DNA of 50,434 bases, taken from the NCBI GenBank assembly GCA_016927755.1, contig JAFGLZ010000193.1, forward strand, positions 1-50,434, written 5' to 3'. The stretch comes from Phycisphaerae bacterium (lineage in GTDB: Bacteria > Planctomycetota > Phycisphaerae > UBA1845 > JAFGLZ01). This document shows, in pieces, positions 38,715 to 46,809 of this stretch. Made by a program: the position numbers and the translations under genes. How positions within the stretch are numbered: the first letter of the stretch is position 1; the number at the start of each line of letters is the position of its first letter. The notes below the pieces were generated by a model, which saw only the letters and a list, made by a program, of their open reading frames with translations, made no database searches and was not told where the DNA came from.

Positions 38715-41700
38715 ATGGAGGGCACGAGGTCCATTCTTGTCTCGGCGCGGAAGAGGACTGCCAGCATCCTGCTGATCTCCTGTCTCGGGCTGGCGGCGTT
38801 GCCGCAACCCGTGGCCGGTCAGGAAGCCATACGCTGGAAGAACGACCAAGCAGTGACGCCGGCCCAGCCGGATGCTGCCGCCGGCTCCCTGTCGACTCAG
38901 CCTGCCGATCGCCACGTCGTCATTCAACTGAACCACATCCCTACCGCCGCCGAACGCACGGCCATGGAGGCCGGCGGGATTCGACTGCTCCGCTACCTCG
39001 GCTCGAACGCCTACTTCGCCAAGGTCCCGGGCGGCGAGGAGGCAGCTTTGCTCGCAGAGGCGGGGGGAATCCTCAGCACGCTCGACATCCAGCCGCCCTG
39101 GAAGCTCCACCCGGCGCTGGCCGGAGGCGAACTCCCCTCACACGCTCGCTTTCAGACCGAAGCCGTTGACGGAAAGCTGGTCGAGGCCGGCGCGGATAAC
39201 GCGGAATCCCAGCCGGAGACTGTCGAGGCCATCGCCCTCTATGTCATCTTCCATTCCGACGTGAACCTCGATGGCGAAGGCGCCGCGGCGATCGAGCGCC
39301 AGGGCGGGGTGATTCGCAGTGTGATGCGGAGCATCAACGGCGCGGTCGTCTGGATCCCGCTGGCCAGCATCGACGCCCTCGCCGCCGAGGACGCGGTGCA
39401 ATGGCTCGAGCCCCCCCTGCCGCCGCTCGACGTCGTCAACGACTCCAACCGTCAGCGAACACAAGCCGAGATCGTCCAGACCCCGCCCTATGGCCTCGAC
39501 GGAACCGGCATCAAGGTGATGGTCTATGACGGCGGCACCGCCGCTGCCCATGCCGACTTCGGCGGCAGGCTGACCGTACGCGACTCCTCGGGAACCGACC
39601 TGCATCCCACGCACGTTTCCGGGACGATCGGCGGCGACGGGACCTCCAGCAGCGGCCAGTATCGCGGCATGGCCCCGGGCGTGACGATCGAGTCCTACGG
39701 GTTCGAGATGGATGGCGGGCTGCAGCCGGGGTTCCTCTACACCGACCCTGGCGACCTCGAGGCCGACTACGATGAGGCCGTCAACACGTACGGCGCCGTC
39801 ATCGCCAACAACTCGATCGGAACGAACGTCGCGGCCAACGGCTTCCCCTGCACATGGGAGGGCGACTACGGCGCGACCTCGATGCTGATCGACGCCATCG
39901 TCAGGGGCAGTCTTGGCGAGCCGATGCGAATCGTCTGGGCCAATGGAAACGAGCGAGGCGGCAGCACGTGCGGCACGGGATACTATACGACCGCCCCGCC
40001 CGCCTGCGCCAAGAATCACATCGCCGTGGGGGCGCTGAACTCCAACGACGACAGCATGACGAGCTTCTCCAGTTGGGGCCCGACCGACGACGGACGCCTC
40101 AAACCGGACATCTCCGCGCCGGGCTGTCAGTCCAACGGCGATTTCGGCGTCACGTCGACTGTCAGCACGAGCAGCTACCTGGCCTTCTGCGGCACCTCCA
40201 TGGCTACGCCGACTGTCTGCGGGCTCAGCGCACTCATCCTGCAGGACTACAAGACGCTCCATCCCGGCGAGCCGCTGCCTCGGAACTCCACGCTGAAGGT
40301 CCTCTTCGCCCACAACGCCGTCGACCTTGGCAACGTCGGACCCGATTACCAGTTCGGCTACGGGTCGGTCCGCGTCAAGGACACGATCGACTTCATGCGG
40401 GGCGGCAGCTTCGTCGAGAACGAACTGGACCAGGGCGAGGAGCGAACATGGTTCGTCGAGGTGGCCTCTGGAACCGCGCGGCTCAAGGCGACGCTCGCGT
40501 GGGACGATCCGCCCGGCGCGGTCAACACGATCCCCGAGCTCGTCAACGATCTAGACGTCGTGGCGATCAGCCCGACCGGAACCGTCCATTTCCCATGGAC
40601 GCTCGATCCTGCCAACCCATCCCTGCCGGCGGTCCGCACCCAGGCCGATCGCGCAAACAACATCGAGCAGGTCGTCGTGGATAGTCCTGCGGCCGGTACT
40701 TGGACGATCAAGGTCGTCGGATACGGCGTATCGGAGGGGCCGCAAGTCTTCTCCCTCGCGGTCAGCCCTGACTTGAACACCTGCTCCTCGATGGGAACCG
40801 TCCTCTTCGGTGCCAGCGCCTACGGCTGTTCGGGCGCCGCGGCCGTGTCGGTCACCGACTGCGACCTCAACACCGACCCCAACACCGCCGAGACGATCAC
40901 GATCAACGTCCGCTCCACCAGTGAGCCAGCCGGTGAAAACGTGCTGCTGACCGAGACGTCCCCTGGCTCGGCGAAGTTCGCGGGCACGATCCCGCTGTCC
41001 GAGACGGACGGAACTGGCGTGTTGCTCGTCAGCCATGGGGACACGCTGGCCGCCGAGTACGACGACGCCGATGACGGTTCAGGGAACCCCGCCGTTTCGC
41101 AGGACACGGCCAACGTCGACTGCGTCGGTCCAGTCATCAGCAACGTGGCCAGCGCCATCGAAGGACGAAGGATCGTCGTTACCTTCGAGACCAATGAGCC
41201 CGCCTGCGGCGCGATTCGGTACGGGCTGACGTGCGCGGAACTCACGGAGATAGCGGCGGGAACGTGTCACCAAACCGCCCATTCCATCGCGCTGCCGGAG
41301 CTGGAGCCCAATACGACGTACTACTACGCCGTCGACGCCTCCGACGACGCCGGAAACGTGACGACGGACGACAATGGCGGCGCTTGCCACGCCTTCACCA
41401 CGCCCGATCTGCCGACCGACTACTTCACCCAGCTCTTCGGCACCGATAACGACCTGGACAACAAGTCCGTCACCTTCACTCCGGACGGATCGGCCAACTA
41501 CTACTCCGCGTGCGTCGAGTCGATCAGCGCCTTGCCCACCAACCCGTCCGGAGGCACGCCGATCAGCCTCTACGTCGACGACTATCGACTGATAACGCTC
41601 AGCGGCGCGACCGTCATCCTCTACGGCTTGGGTTACGGAGAGTTCTACGTCGGCAGCAACGGTTACATCACCTTCGGGGACCGTGACACGGACTACACCG

Positions 41701-43607
41701 AAACGCTCGCCGATCACTTCGACCTGCCGAGGATTTCGGGGCTGTTCGACGACCTCAACCCCTACGGCCACGGCCTGGTCAGTTGGAAGCAGCTCGCCGA
41801 CCACGTCGCCGTCACTTGGGAGAACATCCCCGAGTACAACGAAGGCAACTACAACACGTTCCAGATCGCGATGTACTTCGACGGCCGGATCCGCATTTCC
41901 TGGCGCCGGATCGACGCCGAGGACGGACTCGTGGGGCTCTCGGCCGGACAGGGCACGCCCGTCGCCTTCACGATGAGCGACATGACCGGCTACGCCCCCT
42001 GCAGCGGCTCGCCGCCGACGGCCTCGCCTGGCTCGGCCACCGCGACCATCGACACGCCCACGAACATCACCTTGATCGCCAGCGACGACGGGTTGCCCGA
42101 TCCCCCGGGCGCGTTGAGCTATGTCGTTACGTCGCTGCCCGACCATGGCGATCTGAGCGATCCAAACGGAGGCCCGATCACGACCGCGCCTTACATGCTG
42201 ATCGACGGCGGAAACGTCCTCACCTACACCCCGTGCGCCAGCTACACCGGCCCCGACGGCTTCACATTCAAGGCAGATGACGGCGGATCCCCTCCTGAAG
42301 GCGGTGAATCCAATGAGGCACCCGTCTCGCTCACGGTGGTGGATTGCCGTCCTGACGTCGCGGGGAACCCTGATCCACCCGACGGAGCGAGTAGCGTGGC
42401 CCTCGACGTGCTGCTCGCTTGGGGCGGCTACGGGCCCGATGCCGCCGGACCTGCCCGTGTTCTCCTGCTGGCTAGCGGCACGGACCCGACACTCCTGAGA
42501 ACGAGTTTGACAGCCTATTCCGAGATCGACACGGTCGCTTACTTCGACGGCTCGACGGCCGTGCCCGTGCTGGCAGACCTGACCGTCTTCGACGTCGTCG
42601 TGGCGATGAGCAACGCGCCGTGGGCCAGCGCCACCACGACCGGTAACGTCCTGGCCGATTATGTCGACGCCGGCGGCAGGGCAATCGTGACGGTCGGGAA
42701 CTTCGCCAGCCTCGGAGGTTGGGCCATCCAGGGGCGGTTCGTCACCGACGGCACGTATGAGCCGTTCACCCACGGCATGCCCTGGTTGCTATCGCGATCG
42801 CTGGGCAACTACGATGCAAGTCACCCCATCATGGCGGGAATCACCACGATCCAGGACTCCGTGACCGTCGACGTCGATCTCCAGCCGGGATCGGTCTGGG
42901 TGGCGGACTGGAACAACGGCACCCCCCTTGTCGCAACCCGAGGAAGCAGCGTCGTGGGCATCAACGTCCTGCCGTTCGATGAGGGCTTCTACCTGGGCGA
43001 CGTGCCCCTGCTGATTAGAAACGCGGTCGTGTGGCTCATGGAAGGGGTCTGTCCCACGTCGTATGACGTCTATTTCGGCACGAGCAGCCCGCCAAGTACG
43101 AAGATCTGCGAGGATCTCGAAGAGCCACTCTGCGACCCCGGCCCACTGCAGTCTGGTAACGTCTACTACTGGCAGGTGGTTGCGAAGAACTGCTGCGGCG
43201 AGCGCCCCAGCCCCGTCTGGAGCTTCGACACGGGCGTCGCCGCCGTGCACCAGCTCGTCCTCGTGGAGAGGAACGAGTCCTACGGCCAGGTAACGATCGA
43301 CCCGGTGCCCGCCGATCCGAACGACGTCTCCTATCCCCACGGCACGGCGGTAACGCTGACGGCCTGGCCCGAGGACGGAAAGGATCTGGGCTACTGGTGC
43401 ATCTACGATCCGAACTTCCCGGACGACGCGAACCACGGCACGAAGGACGCGAATTATGTCACCGTGATCATGATGAACAGTGACATGAAGGTGGATGTCC
43501 AGTGGAAGTGCGCCGGGGGCGTGAGCCAGGTCTTGCCACCATTGATCATCGCCATGGCGGCTTGCGCTATCGCGTCGCGTCGTCGCGCCCGTCCAAGGCG
43601 AGGATGA
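38715..43607 (+). CDS. Very large secreted subtilase (S8 family), multidomain, 1630 aa
   Basis: A signal peptide (SILLISCLGLAALPQPVAGQ) leads the protein. The S8 catalytic domain has D272 in MVYDGGTAAAHADF, H300 in HPTHVSGTIGG and S495 in CGTSMATPTVCG. A P-domain-like beta module follows (residues ~560-700, with LVNDLDVVAISPTG). Further on come fibronectin-like modules, a cadherin-like repeat (NVLTYTPCASYTGPDGFTF) and a ThuA/GATase-like fold (residues ~1250-1400, with LTVFDVVVAMSNAPW and YVDAGGRAIVTVG). The C-terminus is PPLIIAMAACAIASRRRA plus more Arg, a glycine-poor membrane helix with a basic tail, like surface-sorting signals. ATG 38715 is chosen over GTG 38712 because GGAGGTGAG fits the ATG. 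The 3' end overlaps the convergent phosphatase gene by 41 nt. Likely a secreted or surface protease. Confidence 0.88.
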   Translation: MEGTRSILVSARKRTASILLISCLGLAALPQPVAGQEAIRWKNDQAVTPAQPDAAAGSLSTQPADRHVVIQLNHIPTAAERTAMEAGGIRLLRYLGSNAYFAKVPGGEEAALLAEAGGILSTLDIQPPWKLHPALAGGELPSHARFQTEAVDGKLVEAGADNAESQPETVEAIALYVIFHSDVNLDGEGAAAIERQGGVIRSVMRSINGAVVWIPLASIDALAAEDAVQWLEPPLPPLDVVNDSNRQRTQAEIVQTPPYGLDGTGIKVMVYDGGTAAAHADFGGRLTVRDSSGTDLHPTHVSGTIGGDGTSSSGQYRGMAPGVTIESYGFEMDGGLQPGFLYTDPGDLEADYDEAVNTYGAVIANNSIGTNVAANGFPCTWEGDYGATSMLIDAIVRGSLGEPMRIVWANGNERGGSTCGTGYYTTAPPACAKNHIAVGALNSNDDSMTSFSSWGPTDDGRLKPDISAPGCQSNGDFGVTSTVSTSSYLAFCGTSMATPTVCGLSALILQDYKTLHPGEPLPRNSTLKVLFAHNAVDLGNVGPDYQFGYGSVRVKDTIDFMRGGSFVENELDQGEERTWFVEVASGTARLKATLAWDDPPGAVNTIPELVNDLDVVAISPTGTVHFPWTLDPANPSLPAVRTQADRANNIEQVVVDSPAAGTWTIKVVGYGVSEGPQVFSLAVSPDLNTCSSMGTVLFGASAYGCSGAAAVSVTDCDLNTDPNTAETITINVRSTSEPAGENVLLTETSPGSAKFAGTIPLSETDGTGVLLVSHGDTLAAEYDDADDGSGNPAVSQDTANVDCVGPVISNVASAIEGRRIVVTFETNEPACGAIRYGLTCAELTEIAAGTCHQTAHSIALPELEPNTTYYYAVDASDDAGNVTTDDNGGACHAFTTPDLPTDYFTQLFGTDNDLDNKSVTFTPDGSANYYSACVESISALPTNPSGGTPISLYVDDYRLITLSGATVILYGLGYGEFYVGSNGYITFGDRDTDYTETLADHFDLPRISGLFDDLNPYGHGLVSWKQLADHVAVTWENIPEYNEGNYNTFQIAMYFDGRIRISWRRIDAEDGLVGLSAGQGTPVAFTMSDMTGYAPCSGSPPTASPGSATATIDTPTNITLIASDDGLPDPPGALSYVVTSLPDHGDLSDPNGGPITTAPYMLIDGGNVLTYTPCASYTGPDGFTFKADDGGSPPEGGESNEAPVSLTVVDCRPDVAGNPDPPDGASSVALDVLLAWGGYGPDAAGPARVLLLASGTDPTLLRTSLTAYSEIDTVAYFDGSTAVPVLADLTVFDVVVAMSNAPWASATTTGNVLADYVDAGGRAIVTVGNFASLGGWAIQGRFVTDGTYEPFTHGMPWLLSRSLGNYDASHPIMAGITTIQDSVTVDVDLQPGSVWVADWNNGTPLVATRGSSVVGINVLPFDEGFYLGDVPLLIRNAVVWLMEGVCPTSYDVYFGTSSPPSTKICEDLEEPLCDPGPLQSGNVYYWQVVAKNCCGERPSPVWSFDTGVAAVHQLVLVERNESYGQVTIDPVPADPNDVSYPHGTAVTLTAWPEDGKDLGYWCIYDPNFPDDANHGTKDANYVTVIMMNSDMKVDVQWKCAGGVSQVLPPLIIAMAACAIASRRRARPRRG

Positions 43608-44121
43608 GGGCCGCCGCTTCGGTAACATCCGAGGCGATCCTATCCGGCTCGACCGACGTCTTCTCGTCGGCGCCGTCGAAACCGCGGCAAACGAGGATCG
43701 TTCGGCAACCGTTGCGAACGCCCATGGCGATGTCCGTCGACTGGTCCCCCACCACGAAGGATCGCGCCAGGTCAATGTTGTGCCGCGCCGCCGACTCCGC
43801 CAGGTAGCGCGTGCCGGGCTTTCGACAAGCGCACCCCTCATCCGGCATGTGCGGGCAGTACGAGATCCCCTGAAGCCGGACCCCCTGCTCGGCTAGCATC
43901 TCCTCCATTCGCCGGTGGAAGACGCGAACGTCCTCCTCGGTGTAATAGCCCCGAGCCACGCCGCTTTGGTTGGTCACGACGAAGAGCAAGAAGCCCGCGT
44001 CCTGTAGTCGACGAAGCGCCTGTGTGACCCCGGGTAGGAGCCTTGGCGGGGCCGCCTTGACGTGCCAGTCGCCTTCCTCGGTGAGAGTTCCGTCTCGATC
44101 CAGGAACACGGCGCGGCGCAC
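43567..44121 (-). CDS. gmhB: D-glycero-D-manno-heptose-1,7-bisphosphate 7-phosphatase
   Basis: A HAD-superfamily phosphatase: FLDRDGT with D8 (nucleophile) and D10, VVTNQSGVARG, a zinc-binding loop CPHMPDEGCACRKPG and a closing VGDQSTDIAMG. This set, including the Cys/His zinc loop, defines GmhB, which removes the 7-phosphate during ADP-heptose synthesis for the LPS inner core. Length (184 aa) is typical. The gene lies 4 nt after the heptose-7-phosphate kinase gene, so the pair forms an operon. Its 3' end overlaps the convergent subtilase gene by 41 nt. The adenylyltransferase (hldC) and epimerase were not seen. Confidence 0.88.
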   Translation of the reverse strand: MRRAVFLDRDGTLTEEGDWHVKAAPPRLLPGVTQALRRLQDAGFLLFVVTNQSGVARGYYTEEDVRVFHRRMEEMLAEQGVRLQGISYCPHMPDEGCACRKPGTRYLAESAARHNIDLARSFVVGDQSTDIAMGVRNGCRTILVCRGFDGADEKTSVEPDRIASDVTEAAALILALDGRDDATR

Positions 44122-44125
44122 GGAC

Positions 44126-45085
44126 TCAGCCCTCCTTCAGCCGAGCCCGGGCTCGAATCTCATCCGGCGCGACCGTGGCGGTGCCGACTTTGGCCACGAC
44201 GATCCCCGCGGCAAGGTTGGCGAATCGCACGGCCTGGTCCAACTCGCCCCCCGCCGACAGGGCAAGCGTCGCCGCGGAGATCACCGTGTCGCCAGCGCCC
44301 ACGGCATCCACCACCTCTTGTGCATCGGTGGGGACGTGAATCGGAGTGCCCTCAACCGGAAACAACGTCATGCCCTTCTCGCCCCGGGTTACGAGGACGC
44401 CTGATCGTGTTCGCTGAACCAGCGTCGCTCCGATCCGCATGAGGTCGTCTTCCGATCCCTCGGCGATGCCCGCCGCGGCGCTCGCCTCGAGATGGTTGGG
44501 CGTCAGCAGCGTGACGTCGCGATACCAATCGACGTGCGCGGGCACCGGATCCACCGTCACGATTCGGAAGTGCTCGGTAACGAACCGCATCACGCGCTGA
44601 GTCACGACGCCCTTGGCGTAGTCGGACACGATCACGACGTCGAAACGCTCGGCCTCCTCCCGCAAAACGCCAAGCAGGCCCTCTTCCGTCCCCGCCGAGA
44701 CCGGCGAGGTGTCCTCACGATCCAGACGCAGGAGTTGCTGGTTCCGCGCCAGCAACCGCGTCTTGACGGTCGTCTGCCGCCCGTTCGAGAGCCCCCGGAA
44801 GTCGATCCCCTCGGCCTGAAGGCTGTCGCGGACGCGCCGACCCGCATCGTCCTCGCCGACCATGCCGACAACCATGGCCCGCCCACCGAGCGCCACGACG
44901 TTCCGGGCGGTGTTGCCGGCGCCTCCGGGCGTCCACGTCTCTCGCATGACGCGAAGGACCTGGACCGGCGCCTCGGGGCTTATGCGGTCCACCTGCCCCC
45001 AGATGTACCGGTCGAGCATGACGTCGCCCAAGACCAGGATGCGTTGACTAGGGAATCGTTCGAGCAAGTCGACCGCAAACCGCAT
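44126..45085 (-). CDS. rfaE1: D-glycero-beta-D-manno-heptose-7-phosphate kinase (PfkB family)
   Basis: A ribokinase/PfkB fold: RILVLGDVMLDRYIWGQVDR at the N-terminus, a substrate loop WTPGGAGNTARNV, and the PfkB signature VVDAVGAGDTVISAATLAL with the catalytic Asp near the C-terminus. The combination ('D.mlD.y..g...RispEaPvpv.......GGA.NvA.n') is that of the kinase domain of HldE/RfaE. Here it stands alone without the adenylyltransferase domain of E. coli HldE. It phosphorylates heptose-7-phosphate to the 1,7-bisphosphate, the substrate of the neighbouring GmhB. The lipoprotein gene lies 57 nt upstream. No typical ribosome binding site was examined for a rival start. Confidence 0.88.
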   Translation of the reverse strand: MRFAVDLLERFPSQRILVLGDVMLDRYIWGQVDRISPEAPVQVLRVMRETWTPGGAGNTARNVVALGGRAMVVGMVGEDDAGRRVRDSLQAEGIDFRGLSNGRQTTVKTRLLARNQQLLRLDREDTSPVSAGTEEGLLGVLREEAERFDVVIVSDYAKGVVTQRVMRFVTEHFRIVTVDPVPAHVDWYRDVTLLTPNHLEASAAAGIAEGSEDDLMRIGATLVQRTRSGVLVTRGEKGMTLFPVEGTPIHVPTDAQEVVDAVGAGDTVISAATLALSAGGELDQAVRFANLAAGIVVAKVGTATVAPDEIRARARLKEG

Positions 45086-45142
45086 CTGCGGGACCTCCAG
45101 ACCACGCGTGTGGGTACACGGATTGCACAGCCACGTGAGGAC

Positions 45143-45787
45143 CTATTCCTCGCCTACCGCGGGCTTGCCCTGGTACACCGGCCGGCGCTGCGGCGTTGCA
45201 AAGAACCACCCGATATCCGTGGACATCCGTAGCGTCGTCGTGGCGTTCGGCAGCGCGTCAAAGCGTGCGCGGAGGATGTAGTCATCGCTGAACGGACTGG
45301 TCTTCTGCCAACCAGGCAAGAACCCCCGGCACGTTACCTCAAACGAACCGGTCACCTTGTTCTCGCTGTCACACCGGATGGAGATTCGCCCCGGACCGCC
45401 CGTGTAGCACAGCCCCCGATCCGGTTCGTCGTCGTAGCCTTGCACCATTCCCTCCTTGAGCTGGAACTCGCCCCCGGTGCCCGAACTCGACAATGCCTCC
45501 GGAAGCCAAATGACCAGCCGGAGGTAGCTGCTGCGGACACCCTCCAGGATGAACTGACCAGCGTGGGTATCCCATTGATAGGTCAGGGCCAGACAGCACC
45601 CGCCCTTCTCCGTGTTGGACCAGGTACACTCCCTGGCCGTCAGGAGATACGTCTGAGGCCCACCCTTGCCGCTCTGCGTGAAGGTCAGGCGGGTGTCATT
45701 GCAGCCCGCCAGGATCCCGAGCATGAGAAGGCCCGTCGCAATCGAACACGTCCCGATCCGTGAAGAACTCAACCCCGGACGCACCAT
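45143..45787 (-). CDS. Putative lipoprotein of unknown function, 214 aa
   Basis: A basic start and hydrophobic segment end in a lipobox (SIATGLLMLGILAGC), so the protein should be lipid-anchored. The mature part is beta-rich with several Cys (TARECTWSNTEKGGCCLAL, RGLCYTGGPGRISIRCDSE, VTGSFEVTCRGFLP), likely with disulfides. I do not recognise a family; the pattern resembles a one-domain envelope protein with a lectin-like or calycin-like sandwich. GAGGAGGACTC precedes the ATG. It is 57 nt from the heptose kinase gene and may be co-transcribed, which would fit a role at the outer membrane, but this is only by position. Confidence 0.72.
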   Translation of the reverse strand: MVRPGLSSSRIGTCSIATGLLMLGILAGCNDTRLTFTQSGKGGPQTYLLTARECTWSNTEKGGCCLALTYQWDTHAGQFILEGVRSSYLRLVIWLPEALSSSGTGGEFQLKEGMVQGYDDEPDRGLCYTGGPGRISIRCDSENKVTGSFEVTCRGFLPGWQKTSPFSDDYILRARFDALPNATTTLRMSTDIGWFFATPQRRPVYQGKPAVGEE

Positions 45788-45862
45788 GAGTCCTCCTCGA
45801 TCCCGCCCGGCCCTGGCGCGGGTCGCTGGTTTGCGGATTAGTCTCTCTAAGGGTCTGCACGC

Positions 45863-45892
45863 CTATTATCGACTATCGGCAAGTTCGGGCAA
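45863..45892 (-). promoter_or_regulatory. Possible promoter of the lipoprotein-heptose operon
   Basis: On the minus strand TTGCCC (45892-45887), an 18-bp spacer and TAATAG (45868-45863), about 75 nt before the ATG. Confidence 0.42.
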
Positions 45893-45970
45893 TACCGGCC
45901 TGCTTCGCAAGGGCGAATTCCGTCGGAGGCGGACGTTCTTCAGGACCGGCCAAGCCCCCGACTCATCCCG

Positions 45971-46807
45971 TCAAGGCTGTGGCGGGGCGGGGCTGAACAT
46001 CAGCCCGGGATCGGGAGCACTCCCGGCATAGGCAGGCCAATCGAGCTCTCGATGGGCACGTCGGTACAACCGTCGAAGTCGTAGGTCGTCCCGCCCCAGA
46101 ACCTGATCCCCCACGACAAGCACCGGCTCGGAAGCCCTCAGCGCGTCGCAGGCCTCCCAGATCTCATCGAAGACCGGCCGGAAGGCATCTACCGGCGTAT
46201 CCGACTCCTTGAACTGGCCCAGAACCCACCGGTTGGCATTCTGGATCCGCCCGCTGAGTCCGGCCGAATTCAGCACGAAATAGGCCGCCTGCGCCAACGT
46301 CAGCGTCTGATTGAAATCGGGAACCTGATGGTTCTCGGGCAAACGATGCCCATTCATGACATGCCCGCCCACGCTGGCCATCAACGACTGCAGCAGGCCC
46401 TTGGCATCGCCCCGGACGGGGAGCTTGGACGGCTGGCCGTAGACGTCCCGCCGCACCAGCAGCGTCACGACTACCCCCTCTCGCTGCCCCGGCGGTCCGT
46501 CGAACCAGAGTACCTCCGGTTCGCCCATTCGTAGTGACGGCGGAACCTGCGCGGCATACCGCTTCAACTGCGCTACGATGTACTTGTCGACGGGAAGCGT
46601 AGTCGGCGGCTCGCCCGTCTTCTCCAGCGAGTCCTGCTTGGCGTTCTCGTCCTCCGGGCGGACGACGTCGGCCCCCTCAAACGGAACGAAATCGTCCATC
46701 GGCGGCCCCTGGCCGCCCATGGGCCCGGACTTCTGGCATCCGGGCACCGACAACAGCACCGCCACCGCGATGACTCTGACCATGAGATTCGTCGTCCGAC
46801 CTCGCAC
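45971..46807 (-). CDS. Putative lipoprotein downstream of the alanine-type symporter, 278 aa
   Basis: The signal NLMVRVIAVAVLLSVPGCQK ends in a lipobox Cys. The mature part starts with a Gly/Pro-rich linker (GPMGGQGPPMDDFVPFEGAD) and then an alpha/beta region with VLWFDGPPGQREGVVVTLLV and AQAAYFVLNSAGLSGRIQNA. No known family is recognised. It follows the symporter gene by only 2 nt, so the two are co-translated or at least co-transcribed. GTG 46807 is used as start; ATG 46783 would give a shorter signal and is a fair alternative. Its role beside the transporter is unknown. Confidence 0.7.
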   Translation of the reverse strand: MRGRTTNLMVRVIAVAVLLSVPGCQKSGPMGGQGPPMDDFVPFEGADVVRPEDENAKQDSLEKTGEPPTTLPVDKYIVAQLKRYAAQVPPSLRMGEPEVLWFDGPPGQREGVVVTLLVRRDVYGQPSKLPVRGDAKGLLQSLMASVGGHVMNGHRLPENHQVPDFNQTLTLAQAAYFVLNSAGLSGRIQNANRWVLGQFKESDTPVDAFRPVFDEIWEACDALRASEPVLVVGDQVLGRDDLRLRRLYRRAHRELDWPAYAGSAPDPGLMFSPAPPQP

Positions 46808-46809
46808 CG

